Shown here: positions 12,784 through 26,200 of the stretch, in pieces
Layout: each line of letters opens with the position of its first letter
Position numbering within the stretch: the stretch's first letter is position 1
Assembly (NCBI GenBank): GCA_033239525.1
Contig: BSYO01000004.1
Location: 3,224,001 to 3,288,000 of the forward strand
Direction: 5' to 3'
Length of the DNA stretch: 64,000 nucleotides
Source: Nepenthes gracilis
Taxonomy: Eukaryota; Streptophyta; Magnoliopsida; Caryophyllales; Nepenthaceae
The notes under the pieces: model-generated
Database searches by the model: none
Told to the model about the DNA's origin: nothing
Seen by the model: only the letters and a program-made list of their open reading frames with translations
Translations under genes and position numbers: made by a program

Positions 12784-13376
12784 ATGGAGTGCTCGTCAGA
12801 ATTGGTGCCTTTTCCGCTGCTGATCACGCCGATCGAATCAAATTACAGAGCATGCACGATTCCTTACAGATTCCCCTCTGATAACCCTAAGAGAGCTACA
12901 CCGACTGAGATCGCTTGGATTGATCTTTTCTATAATTCGATTCCTTCTTTCACGTAATCTCGTACATTTCTCTTTTATTTCAATGTGTTCTTGATAGTTT
13001 GATTTCTGTTTTTATAATATCATCGGTTTAATGGAGTTCGCTCACTTTCGGTAAAAAAGAAAAAAAAATCTCAATTCACTTTATCATCCTTTTGACTGAA
13101 TCAAGTCAGGGCTTCGTAGTTTGATAAGGAATGGCCAACATGAAAATCGAGCTCTCTCACTTTCTGACGATTCATTTACTTTGTTGGCATTGTTTAGCTA
13201 TGAATACTGCGTTTTCTACTCTCCTCGTACTCGTAGTACCTCAGTTTTCTCCCCTTGCTTATTTCTTTTATGATTAATTTCTTTCCAGCTGCCTCCTATT
13301 TGCATTTGTCTTCAGCTGGCCGAAACTTGTTTAATTTTGACCTCCAGTTTCGCATCTTATTCGTTCAGCTCTGAAT
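12784..13376 (+). pseudogene. Orphan exon 1 of the DUF89 phosphatase gene (unit A)
   Basis: Bases 12784-12953 encode the first 56 residues of the phosphatase (start [16 protein letters not shown]; end FYNSIPSF plus two bases of the next codon). They match exon 1 of the complete gene at 20274. The donor site GTAATC and about 420 bases of intron 1 follow. At 13376 the similarity stops in the middle of the intron; no exon 2 follows before unit B starts. The upstream sequence matches the promoter region of the complete gene except for the MITE about 200 bases upstream. Transcription could still start here, but a full phosphatase cannot be made unless the transcript reads through to unit B. Confidence 0.88.
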
Positions 13377-14270
13377 AAGTTTCTACTAGGTTGCTGTTGG
13401 TTCTTTTTGTTGGCGCTGAACACGCGGAAGTTACGGTGACCGAGCTGAAATTGACATAACTCGACAGTTAAAAACAACAGAGACCAAGAATTTTTGGTGG
13501 AGCCAATAAGGAAAACCACCGAAAAAATACACTATAAAAAGATTATTACAATCGAGTAAACGATACAAAAGAATCATGTTTTAGACAAACCTTGCTCACA
13601 CAGCCTCTCTCAATGCTCAACCTTCACAAAGTTGCCACACACATACATCCTAACAAGAGCAAAGAGCAATATATATATATATACACGTCCGAGGATGCCG
13701 TTGCCACCAGTTCCATTTCTATCACCGCTCCACCATTCAGAGTGTGGGAAAAAATGGTTCTTTCAGTATGCCCAGTCCTCCTCTCGCAATCAATACCGCA
13801 GCCCACGTTGACGTTGACAATGGCTCTCGTCACGTTTCGCATCACAAGTCCTCGTCCCCAAAGACGGAGTACTGGTTATTTCCTCTCGAGTCCGATTCTT
13901 CCACTTTTCCTTCCCGATGGAGTATCGAGACCAAGTGATGTCACAACAAGTTTCTAACTTTCCCTTTGCAAAACTTGGAAAACCAATCCCCATTGTCTTC
14001 CGATCGGACCTTTCTAATGGAAGAACCAAAACGTCTGCCAGGTATCGATTCAATGTAAATGGAATGAGGAGTTCTTAATGGATGGCACTACTTCTCTCGT
14101 GTCCCAAGACCCACCCGACGATCTTCATCCATAGCATTTCATCGAGTGACCTTCAAGTCATAGAAAGCTGTTGCATAGTAATACGTGATACTGTCCCATA
14201 TCCTGCAATCAATATTTTCGTAGTATAATTTCCCAAGCAGCAGATTTAGAGCGAGTGAGTTAGAGAGAGA

Positions 14271-17200
14271 ATGTCGCTGAGGATAAAAGCAGTGGTGGAT
14301 AAGTTTGTGCAGGAGCTGAAAGAAGCACTGGATGCCGACATACAAGACCGAATCATGAAAGAGAGAGAGATGCAGAGTTATATCGAAGAGCGTGAGCGTG
14401 AAGTCGCCGAGCGCGAAGCTGCTTGGAAGGCCGAGCTCTCTCGTCGTGAGGTATTTTTCGCTTATTCAATCGAATTCTCCGACTTTTTTGACATTATTAA
14501 TTATTTTCTTCTTCCCTTCTGCATTGGTTGGCCATGAAGCTCTCAATTAGCACATGGAATCTTGATTGTCAATAAAAATAATTCTGGTTTTATAAGTGGT
14601 TGTTAATGACTACGTTGTGTTGTATACATTTATCTTCGATGCATGATACAAGATGATTTATTAGTCGAAATTCTTATTCTTAAATAGAAATAAAAATGGG
14701 ACTGTAAAAGGGGTTGAGCGGTTTGCTTGGGATTTAATCCCATGACAGCGTGCCTCATTCTAGTCGATGAGAATGATAATTGAGAAATTAGTTTTGACAA
14801 AAGTCACTAATAGTTTTGGACAGATGGAGTATTTATCGACAGTCAGGGCATTGCTATATGGCCAAATTATATTCTGGCACTGTTTCTTTGGCCACTATCA
14901 TGCTTTGAGATTGCCATTGTTGCTATCGAGAACCTGACACCTCACTGTCTCTTTCTTACTGATTTATTCAAGCAGGGGGTGTTATGCTGTGAAACCAATG
15001 TTGTTCTGCTAAGCGTCTAATACATGCCCTAGCTTCACTAAAGAAAAAGTGAGACTCACGCATTTATGCCCTCTTGAAATGAAAGGTCATGTGCTGATTA
15101 TACGCTATTCTTGTTTGTCTAGTTGAAGGAAATGTGTCATTGTAAATTTCCTTTTAGTTTTTTTCTTTCTTCTTTTGTTGTGTGTGTACGTGGGGGAGAG
15201 GGAAAGAGAAATGTTTTTGAAGTCCTGTTTGTTTTTGCTGTTGTGCAGGAAATAGTGTATTTGATGTATTGCGAACAGTATAAGATGAGCGAAGATGAAA
15301 ATCTATTTAGTTAGCTCGGAGGATAATTTGGAAGATTGACCCACCCAGAAATCTTTTAGATGGAATGAAAGTCTTTACTAACTAATATGGGTCATGCAAT
15401 CTAATTCTACAGGTTCTTTGGGGTGAGAAATCGTCTTTTAAGTCCTGTTAGTTTCAGCTGTTGCACCGGAAGTACTATTTTTGACTTATTGCGAAGAGTA
15501 TAAGACGAGCATAACTGAAAATCTACTAAGGTATCTCAGTACCTAATTTGGAAGATTGGTCCACCAAGAATTTTTTTGAGATGGAATGAGGTCTATAATA
15601 ATATCGGTCATTTAATCTAATTCTACAGTTTATTTGGATTGAAGTGGTGAAGAAGGAAATGGGAGCGAACATCCCTTATTTGGATGGTGAAGTGTGGAGA
15701 GTAGTGCAGGGATTCCCAATTACAATAGCCACCACTTTAATATGGTGAGATCCAGAGATGAAAGGATTCCGTGATTACTTTCACATTTTCTTGGTTTACT
15801 GCTTTGTCATATCAGTGAAACGGCATCAAAGTGGAAACTTAAGGTACCCTAGTCATGTGGTATTATCTCTATTACTCTCTGCTCTTGGCTGGTTATCTAA
15901 ACAATCAAAGTGGTCTTACCCTTCTCTCCCTCCTCCCACCTACAATTTCGAAATATCTCTCCTCCTGCCTCGGTTGTTATTGACATAAACTATTACTTAA
16001 ATTGTGACAATATAATCATGTATTAGTTGCGGGCATAGTATTGTGCTGTACTCAACTTTAGACAGCCCAACCCTTCATGACACTCAAACGACGCCGAGAT
16101 GTTTGAAAGTCAGTTCATACACATACAAGGAATTTTCTAGCCATGTGGTTAGTGATTATATTGCGTTGAATACCACTATGCCTTTCAAATATCTTAATCC
16201 AAGACCGCTCCTGTAACTCACTAACAGAATGGAAATCATGTAGATTCTATTTTCAGTCTGGATAACTGTCTTGTACTCTAATTATCTTCAGTTATTGACT
16301 ACAAGATGAGATGATTTCCAAGTTCCTGCATCATCTTCCAGTCGGCGTAACTGCTTAAGAAGGGAATTTACATTTCTAAATACCTGCGACTTTTATCTGG
16401 AGATGGGAATTTGCTAGACCATTCACAAGAATCGGTTTGTATGCAAATTTGTATTCAATTTGCAGAAAGAAATTTGGGGTTCTATTAGTTGAAGACATTT
16501 AGGGTTCTGATAGTTGTCATTTAACCAAGTAGTGAAGAATTTTGAAATCAAGAGTAACCTGAAGGTCCCACTTATCCAAAGTAAATGTCCTGGTTTTAAT
16601 TCCCACCTACCCATTTCCTTCCTCCCGATCTACCCATCAAATAGAAGAAGTGGAGAACTAGAAAAGCCATTTTAGGATCTATGCTATCAGAACTGGAACT
16701 TATAAAGAGGAAATTCATCTTGGAATTCAAATAAACAGAGAATAGATAATCACAAGCTACTATTTTCCAAGGTTTTATTCTGTATACCTGTTTCTGAGAT
16801 CTGTTCTGCGGGCAACCTTTGTCTAGTTTGCGTTTTCTAAAGGATCAAGTGTAGACCTGTGGGAGTCCAGGACCTGGAGGCCTGCTTTATTTTGCCCCCT
16901 GTCTCTAACTTGTTGGTTTTGTTCCCTTCTCTTCATTTTTTCCTTTTTTTTGGGGGAGGAGAGTTAAGGTAAGAAAAGAAAAGGAACATGAATTAAAGTG
17001 AATAGTTTTTGACCATTTTGTCTTCCCTCAACTGACCTTATCTAGGTCTTACCGGCAAACCACCAAATAAGCATCCTATTTGCCATAAATTCTGTTGTTA
17101 TCTTTCCTGTGCTAAGAAAAAGCCCAATTCATGTAATAAAATATTGGCCTTGATATTGTGACAAAATCGAGATATATTGTCTTATCAGCCAATATAATGG

Positions 17201-17900
17201 TCGATATTGCCCCTTAGTTTCAATTTGCAAATAAAATTTGCATATGATATCAGTCGGTATTACTTGATACAGCCAATATTGATATTTTGATCTATCCACC
17301 TGCTTCTACTTTGTCAAATGGTGCGAAATAGATATAACATCAATAATAGCATTGTAAATTATCCAAGGCCTGCAAAAATGAAATCTCGATGATCTTGAAT
17401 GACTACATCACTAATACTGCGCTTTATTCCCATCCTCATTCCTATTGCTTCAGCTTTCAAGCTTCACATTTTTTCTCTTCTTGTGATACATAGGGCTGCC
17501 TGCATTATACTCCCGTTAAAGCTCCCAAAACCACCCACCCACCCTCCCCAAAAAAAAATAGAGCCTATGAAAAAGATTCTGGCAAATTTTGAGTAGTCTC
17601 TGAGATCAATTGCAACGGTATTATTATTACTTTTTATTTTGGAGCATATTCTTGAGTAAAAATTATCAATGTTCATCTGGTCAAGATTTGGCCTTCACAT
17701 GCATTGTGTACATTCTTATGTTGCAGGCAGAGATTGCTCGGCAAGAAGCTAGGCTGAAGATGGAGAAGGAAAATCTGAGAAAGAGAAAAGTGTTCTGATG
17801 GGAACTGCATCTAATCAAGACAACCAAGACGGTGTTTTGAAATCACCGTCAGCGGTGAGAAGTATCGATGCCTCAGGTTTGCAAAAGCAAAGAAATAAGG
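14271..17900 (+). pseudogene. Frameshifted copy of the coiled-coil protein gene (unit B)
   Basis: Exon 1 (14271-14450) encodes the same 60 residues as unit A. Exon 2 starts at 17727 after an intact acceptor. Compared with unit A, one base is missing in the run that encodes the NLEKEK segment (near 17778), and another is missing near 17835 where unit A has GGTGCTCTTGAAATC. The first loss shifts the frame and brings a TGA within a few codons (17796-17798), so the product would be about 83 residues without the conserved C-terminal tail. The two losses do not restore the frame. The rest of the 3' end is still nearly identical to unit A, so the inactivation looks recent. Confidence 0.88.
17140..17300. 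repeat. Dispersed GATATCGGTATCG-type repeat, copy 3 (unit B intron)
   Basis: Counterpart of the repeat at 9355-9515, inside the intron of the frameshifted coiled-coil gene. It shows the same GATA/TATC words with few changes. Confidence 0.5.
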
Positions 17901-20273
17901 CTTATTTGTTGAAGGAATTTTCAGCCGGGGTAAAAATCTTCTCGCCTCTGCTCCTTTGTTTACCAACGATCCAATGATTTTGTCCATTTTAGCCAATCAT
18001 TTGGATTACATGGATGCATAAATCTGTAAATCCTATTACTAGTATGATCGAATTCAACAACAAAAGAAGGGATGTGTCGATGAACAAAAAGTTATTACTG
18101 GTATTCTTTTGTGCAGGTTTTAGAATTGGTTTGCCTGTGTGTTGTGGAAAACTCAGCTATTGTTTTGGTTATGATGATATACTCATCTGTTGATTAACAA
18201 TATAGCAAGTGTGCAAATTCAGCTGACATTATTACTTATTTTATCATTTTTATTTAAATTTTTCTGTCAAATATTTCATTTTTGACAAAAACTCAGTAGT
18301 GTTGTGATGCAAGGAAGAGGAAAGTAGAAGAGTGGAAGTAAAAGAAACTGAAATGAGGAGAAGAAACAGAAGAAGGATCGGAGAGAAAAGAAGTAGAGAT
18401 TAGGAGAGAAAGAATAAACTAGAGAAATAGAGATCACGAGGGAGAAAAAGAAATTACAATTACTTAATATTTTATTCAACTCATTAATTATGCTTCAAAT
18501 AATAGAGTTTATGATCATTATATAGAGAAATCATAATCTTATGATAATTTAAAAATAAAATAATTGTCTAATTAAATATGACTTAATTTTTTAAAATAAA
18601 AATAAAATCTTACAGATAAAATAAAATTAAATAAAATAAAGTATTTTTTTAATTATAAATCAAATTAAATCTTTTCTTAATCAAATAAAACTAAATCTCT
18701 TTTAATTTGAAATATTTTTGATGCCACGTCATGTTGGCGTGAAGACGGCCCAGAACCGATTCTATACTCTTAACACGTCCTCTCACACAAATGTCTTTTT
18801 AAGCACAAGACCTGGATCAAATATGTAAGTTTATTATATATTATATGCCGATAATAATAATAATAAAATGAGAGTTTTAGAAATCTAACATAAAAAGTTT
18901 ATCCGATCAAATATTGATCAGATGTCATATTGAGCAATTAACATCTGACGGGTTTGGTTTAAGAATGAATTTGATTTTCAGTTGTGTGTCAAACTCTCTC
19001 CATGGCAGATGCTTGTTTCTAGGCAGATCTAAACCAATAGTAAGATTGGATCAAGTTGCTTTGTAGGGAAGCTGAGTTTCTTCAGATGACAAGAAAAGGA
19101 AATTGTTCACCTGAAAAATGTTGGGTAGATCTTGCCCACACATTTCATACAGGGTACTTTCTCTTAATCTTAGCCGTTGATTCATAATTTTATCATTATA
19201 ATTTTATTAATTTAAAATATCTAATTTAAATTAATTTTTTAAAATAGTTAAACTATTATTATTTATTATTTTAGTTAGCAGCTGAAAATAAGAAAAGTAA
19301 ATTGATCAAGATTTTTTGAGGTCATAAATATAGGGTCCATTTTATGCTAAATGGTGGCCCCATAAATGATATTTTCATATTAATGACTATGATAATTGTT
19401 AGATATCTGAGTTTTATTATATATATTAATTGTGTTAAAATTATTAAAAATATGTGTAAATTTTATTTTATTTTAATTTTTTATTTTTATATTAAAAATA
19501 ATAATTTTAATATAATTAAATATATAAATAATATTATTTTTAAAAGATATTATTTGTACTCTTTGAAATCCAATTACCAGACACTGCCCCTGTCCTATTT
19601 CTACATGTGAAAAATATGAGAACAGTAGATATTGGTATTCACACTATTTATTGGTCATAAATAGATTGTACGAATAATATATATATATATATTTAAAAAA
19701 AGAGACCTTATTTTAAGAGAGAATTATTAAACGAAAAGATTATATATATTTTTCATATTTTTCCTAAAAATATGTTCAAATTTTTTAAGTCATGACGGAC
19801 AACTATATAATAAATTAAAATACTTATATTTTTTAGAAACATAATATTAAATTGAGTAAATTAACAAAATAATTAATATAATAAATTACATTTGATGAAA
19901 AATTAAAAGTTTTATTATTAGTGAGTTATATTTTGAAATTAATAAATGTAAATTTGTCTAATTTTTATTAATATAATGTGCTGTACCTTAATTATATTTC
20001 AAATTCACTGTACGGCTTCACTTTAGTGTAAACCAATCAACAGAAAATATCATTTCTCCCTGAAACCGCAGGCCATTGATTTGATTGTCAGAAACTGCAT
20101 AACAAAGCAGATCTGGAGAGCTGTGATCGGTCGTCGAATCCCCTCTCTCTTCAACACGCAGATTCCATTCGTTTTCTCCTTCTTCTGGACGTTTCAGGCT
20201 GATTTCTCCGTAAAAAAAATCTGTATCTATCGTCAGGAGGATCAAAACAGGAGCGATAAAGAGGGAGAAGAGA
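17901..20273. other. Spacer and promoter region of the DUF89 phosphatase gene (unit B)
   Basis: This is the unit B version of the spacer 10128-12783: 3' UTR-like sequence, a purine-rich run (about 18300-18460), AT-rich stretches and an (AT)n run near 19676-19692. It has no MITE. The last 200-300 bases before 20274 are GC-richer and should contain the core promoter and 5' UTR of the phosphatase. I cannot place a TATA box with confidence. Confidence 0.55.
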
Positions 20274-23200
20274 ATGGAGTGCTCGTCAGAATTGGTGCCT
20301 TTTCCGCTGCTGATCACGCCGATCGAATCAAATTACAGAGCATGCACGATTCCTTACAGATTCCCCTCTGATAACCCTAAGAGAGCTACACCGACTGAGA
20401 TCGCTTGGATTGATCTTTTCTATAATTCGATTCCTTCTTTCACGTAATCTCGTACATTTCTCTTTATTTCAATGTGTTCTTGATAGTTTGATTTCTGTTT
20501 TTATAATATCATCGGTTTAATGGAGTTCGCTCACTTTCGGTAAACAAGAAAAAAATCTCAATTCACTTTATCATCCTTTTGACTGAATCAAGTCAGGGCT
20601 TCGTAGTTTGATAAGGAATGGCCAACAGGAAAATCGAGCTCTTTTTGGCTCACTTTTATGACGGTTCATTTACTTTGTTGGCATTGTTTAGCGATGAATA
20701 CTGCGTTTTCTACTTTCCTCGTACTCGTAGTACCTCAGTTTTCTCCTAACCCTGCTTATTTCTTTATGATTAATTTCTTTCCAGCTGCCTCCTATTTGCA
20801 TTTGTCTTCAGCTGGCCGAAACTTGTTTAATTTTGCGGCGTCCAATCAGTAGCTGAACCTCCAGTTTCGCATCTTATTCGTTCAGCTCTGAATTTAAAAC
20901 AAGAGTTTCCCCAAAGACTAGGTACTGTCCATTCCTCCTGGTCCGCGGACTTTCCACTTTTTGTTCACTCTTATTCTTTAAATGCCTTATTCATCAAAAG
21001 GAGCAAAGGAGAAAATTGATTTTCATCCTTATTTTCTCATACACTTCGAATATAGTAAGGTTGTTACCTTGTCATCCTGAGTGTTACCGGGCCAAATTAC
21101 AGAAGAAATTTCTTTATATTATGGGATTAAAGTTTCATAAATCTAACCTAGTCAAAGCCTGCCACTGGGAAACTTAGTGCGCTAGATCACCTTTTATTTG
21201 ATGCATTGTCATATGGTGTGGCTGTGGTTATTATCATCTGGTCAAGGCTGCTTAGGTTCTTAATTTCAGTGGCTGGGTCGGTGGGTAGCCTATCTGAACA
21301 ATTATAGTGGTTTTGTCTATGATTCTCTAGTAACTCTTATCTTGCTTGGTCTTGGTTCAGCAAACGGGCAGAGAGTGATGAAACGGTTCCCGATGCTAAA
21401 GTTAAAGCTGAAAAGTTTGCACAAAGGTATTTTAAGTTCCACTTTACAATTTTATAGTTTCCATGCTGTGGCAGAAAACTCTTGCTTATTGACCACACAA
21501 CTATTATATAACAAATGGAAAAAATAAAAAAGTATTCATGGGTCTATGATGGGAAAAAAAAGTGTTCATAGGTCAATTAATTTTTTCCATGTGGTGGTGT
21601 TAAAGGACCGTTGTTTTCCCTCACAAGTAATTCTGTGTTATAAAAATTATTTAAGTTTGTTAGTTCATCATTGACATTGTAATTTGCATTAACTCACGAA
21701 ATAAAAATAGTCTCATCCCTCTCATTTCTCCATATGTGATTATCAGATAATCTCAGTAGAGGCCTGGGGTTTCTTTTGAATCATTATCTCTAAGATATGC
21801 TCTTTTGATGGGGAAAGATCAGAGATTTTATAGTATGTATTCACAAAACTTTTGTCAAAATCAATATTAGTTGTGTTCTGTTTTTTTGTCCATGTATTCA
21901 TGTTTGTGTCATATACATGAAATCAACCAATATAGATCATGTTCATTCACCAAAAAAAATCCATGCTAGTGTCACAAGTATAACTTTCTGTTTCCCTGGG
22001 TTTTCATGACATCTGTTCCCAAAGGTATTCTGAAATACTTGAAGACTTGAAGAAAGACCCAGAGACCCATGGGGGGCCACCTGATTGCATTGTAAGTCAA
22101 AATTTTGGGAAGTTATATTTGGATTATGGAACTTCTTCCATCATTATTTTTGTTTCATTGATGGCTACTGACAAAGTAGTGACTGATCCATATCTTTTCC
22201 CATTGTTTCTGGTGGCAAGTTAGCTTCTATGCAGGCTTCGCGAGCAAGTCCTCCGAGAAGTTGGATTCAGAGATATATTTAAAAAAGTGAAGGTAGAAGC
22301 TCACAACATATGTTAACTCTTGAAAGAATGCACACTGCATTTAAGATCTCTGTTCTTGTGATTCATCCTTGGACGAATTGGACTCAATTTCTTAATCCAA
22401 TTACTTTCTTCATTTCCTGCTCTATTTAACATTTACGTTGCTATAGGATGATGAGAATGCTAAGGCCATATCCCTATTTGGTAATGTGGTCCACCTAAAT
22501 GATGCCATCGAGGATCAAGGGAGACGCTTGGAGAATCTGATCAGAGGAATTTTTGCAGGCAACATATTTGATCTTGGCTCTGCGCAGGTACTTTGAGAAT
22601 TCGGCTTCTGTAATTTCAAGTTATGAACTTAGGCCATCTTAGCTTCTGATCTGACACTTCATGTGTTTTTTCTTAGAATTGCTGAGAGTTCAAGAGGATC
22701 AAAATTTTAGTGTTTTGTGCTAAAATAAATTCTAGTATGTTAAAAAATAAGATTTAGCAAATGTAAGCCTCTTGCAGTCTCTTATGGTGCCCCCGTGCGC
22801 ACACACATATTTATATTTCCCTATCCTCTTGTAAGAGGCTCAAATGACTCTGGAAAAAGTGATAGGAAGTTGAAAAAATATCACTTCTGCAACTTTAGTT
22901 AATATTTACGATTGTCATAATTTACTATTTCTGACCACAGGCATTAAAACTGAGATATCATTTGTAGGAGGCTAACTCAAATGAAATAGTGTCTACATCC
23001 ATGACTTTTTTTTTGTATACTTGTCTACCTGTGAGAGCATCCTACAAAATGTTTCTTTTCCCAAGTAGATTTTGATATGATCTATACCTTCAATTCTTTT
23101 AGGAGTACAGCAGCATGAGCTAGTTGCCAAACTCTTGGCCATAACTATAAACATTTACATGTCATAGTATAGAGGTTCGATTCCTAGTTCCTTGTTGCAC

Positions 23201-26200
23201 TTGTCCCTCACCTGAGGGACACACATAGCACTTCATATTTTGAGGTGCTCCAGAAAGTCAAGTTTCCTATATTTTGTGGGGCAATTCTTTTAGTTGTCCA
23301 CCTCTGGAGCCTATATATCCTTCTACATAGTATAGTTTCAGCATGCTTACACGTTCTTTTCTGTCATCTATGCATTTGTTGAAGCTTGCAGAAGTATTCT
23401 CAAAGGATGGTATGTCCTTTCTGGCTAGTTGTCAGAATCTTGTGCCTCGCCCATGGGTTATTGATGACTTGGACAATTTTAAGCTTAATTGGAGTAAGAA
23501 GTCCTGGAAAAAGGCAAGTCCCAGTTTTGGACTAACAGAAGATTTCTGTCTTTTAATATACGTATATAATATATCTGAACATTCTCTTGAAATGGCTTGA
23601 TATTTGCTTTTCTTTGAACTAACTACGTTATTAACTTGCAATTACAGGCTATCATTTTTGTTGATAATTCTGGTGCAGATATCATCTTAGGAATTTTACC
23701 ATTTGTGAGAGAGTTACTAAAACGACAGACACAGGTTTGACTCCGCGCCATTTATTTGCTTGCTAAAACGACACACATGTGTGAATGAGGAAGAAAGGGT
23801 TGTTTAGGTAACTTGACTCATAAAGCAAGTCAATTTCATTCTTGTAGATTCATCTATGCTAGAGCACAAAAGAATGGTAACTGAATTTGCTGTCAAGGAT
23901 CACATATATGTTTTCTAATCTTGGTGTAGGGTACTATCATTTTGTTTAGAGGAAAAATTGAGATTTTTTGAGGACGGCAGTACAAATGTGGATATGTAAT
24001 TTTAACAAATTATGCTGCTTCCTTTTGCCTGTTTGCGTACATTATCAGGATTATATTGCTTGATCGGCATACTTCCAGAAACTTCTTCGGTTCGATGAAG
24101 AGAAATTTGATAAGTAGGATGACAATTATTAACTCTTGAATTGTGTGAAATGTTTCTACATCAATGTGACTATGCATGCAGGTCTTATCGGGATATTGTC
24201 TTTCTAATTTTGTTTCAGGTTATCTGAGATAAAATTATTTTTTGTATATCTATTTGTGTCATGGTAGTATTCCATGTTAGGCTCATGACCCATTGTTTGG
24301 TGTTTGATTGATAGATTATTGAAATGAAATGGGGTCAAAAAAATTTTGCGTGATGTTGGCACGAATTTTCACTTGAACAAAAACCGATAGTGTTTGGCAA
24401 CATGTTTGCATGGGTCTTTGTTCGAACGAAATCATTGTCAGGAGTTTCCACTTGATAGTGGCTTAAGTTTTCACTCGATTGAAACTCTTCAAACTTGTCC
24501 AGCATGAGAATAGTTCAACTTGCACTCAAACTATAGACTTCCACATAGATTCCACATGATGTCCGTGCAATAGGTGCTTGACCAGCTTGCGATTATGAAT
24601 ACATGTTTTGATTTTAGGTCAAATGAAGAGAGTTCATTTTAAACACAGTGGAGCGCCAAACAAAGAGAAAGGAGATAAACGTAAATGGGGAAGCTTTGGC
24701 CATCCGCTTGGGTTACAAATTGTGTTCCATTGTTTTCCAACCTTAGTTATGCTGTTCTAGTTATAGTGTAAAACATTTCATGGGTTGATTTCATTTTGTT
24801 TGTTTATTTGTTGTTCATCACTTTGGGTTTGTACACCTATAATGTGTCATTTAGCCAAGTGTTTGGAGGTTATTTATAACCTGTACTTGGATATAGTGGA
24901 AGTTTTATAGCTAGTAGAAGGACTCGTTGCTTTTCCCCTAGTTGAAAGGGATTTTCCTTATAAAAATCTTTTGTTTACCTTTGTGCATGTGGTTTGTATG
25001 CTTTGTTGCTTCCTCACATATTCAAACAACAAGGGGAGCAGTGAATTGTAATTTTAGGTTCCCAACAAGTTGTATCAAAGCGTCTAGGTTATTGTGCATG
25101 TCTATTGTTTGAATGATGGAAGCTAATCTAGCAGAATGATGAATATAGATGGTTCAAAATACCATTTTTGACTCTGAGAAATGGACAACCTTCATTATAT
25201 GAAGGATTATTAATTACGGTGTTCATGGAGGAAAAGCCACTGAGCAAAACTGATGGTGAGTGGAAATTTTGTCATCACCAAGTGTGTAGTTATATCTGAC
25301 AATGGGTGAATGATAATGTTTTGAACCACGTTAGTGGAGAAACTAATGTGCGCATTGTGGAACAAGCTAGAGGAGTTGTATGCTCAAAAATTGGGGAACA
25401 ATAAATTGTTTCTAATTAAAAGGATGATGGCCATTAGATACCACGGTGATAAACCTATGTGGAATCACTTGCATGCTTTTCAGGGGATCATTAATATGAT
25501 GGCTGGAATGAATATTAATGTTGACAATGAGGTACATGGATTGTGGGTTCTTGGCTCTCTATTTAACACATAGAAGACTTTCAGGATGTCTGTTTTAAAT
25601 TTATCTCCAGAAGGTATCCTCAAGATGAATTTGGTGAAAAGTAGTGTCTTGAATGAGGATAATATTGTCCTTTTTACATTTCGAGGTGTTGATTTCCGAA
25701 GGCCGGGGGAAAGAGCAAATCCTAAATATGTCAAGGTCTAAGTACAAGAACCTCGAATATCATTACTATGTTAAGCATGGTCACATCGAACAACAATGCT
25801 TCAAATGGAAGCAAGAGAATCATGGTGGTAGTGGAAGCAACAAAAGAAGGACCATGAGTGTAATGACCGAGTCTCTGCTGCAACCGATGGTAATCTTCTC
25901 ATAGTTGATAAGGAGAAAGTGAGTAACCTCAGTGGCCATGAGACGAGTTGGATGATGAATCATGGGTCATCATTCCATGTGATATCTAGGAAGAATTTTC
26001 ATATCTTACACTTTCGGGGATTATGAGGTATTGAAGATGGGCAATTATGGATTATCAAAGGTTGTGGGCGCCGGAGATATGTGTTTGAGGACAAGCAACA
26101 GGACAAGGTTGATGTTGAAGAGCATGTGGCATGTATTGGATGTCCAGCTGAGTTTAATTCAGCAAGCCTGATATTGAGGGTTTTTGCAATATGTTTGGCA

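Larger units (their letters stand above)
5949..13376 (+). repeat. Segmental tandem duplication, unit A
   Basis: First copy of a duplicated block of about 7.4 kb. It starts with AGCTGAAATTGACATAACTC, which recurs at 13443, and ends at TCGTTCAGCTCTGAAT, which recurs at 20878-20893. In between, both copies carry the same coiled-coil gene exons (6488 and 14271; 9954 and 17727), the same large intron, the same spacer and the same phosphatase exon 1 (12784 and 20274). By eye most of the block is nearly identical. The first 500 bases are much more diverged and full of indels. Unit A has a MITE at 12307-12572 that unit B lacks. Unit A also lacks about 22 bases near 13350 that unit B retains. Confidence 0.93.
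13443..20893 (+). repeat. Segmental tandem duplication, unit B
   Basis: Second copy of the block, in direct orientation. It is separated from unit A by about 66 bases (13377-13442) that match neither end. Unit B runs directly into the complete DUF89 phosphatase gene, so its right end lies inside intron 1 of that gene (20444-21360). Unit A must therefore have been cut off inside the same intron. The simplest history is one tandem duplication whose break fell in intron 1. Confidence 0.93.

Noticed and set aside
13592..13957. Open frame of 121 codons upstream of the unit B coiled-coil pseudogene
   Set aside because: Not present in unit A, overlaps several other frames, and reads as low-complexity Pro/Ser/Thr sequence with no family match.
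20081..20371. 96-codon frame overlapping the phosphatase exon 1
   Set aside because: It is in a different frame from the family-matching exon and is a shadow of it.
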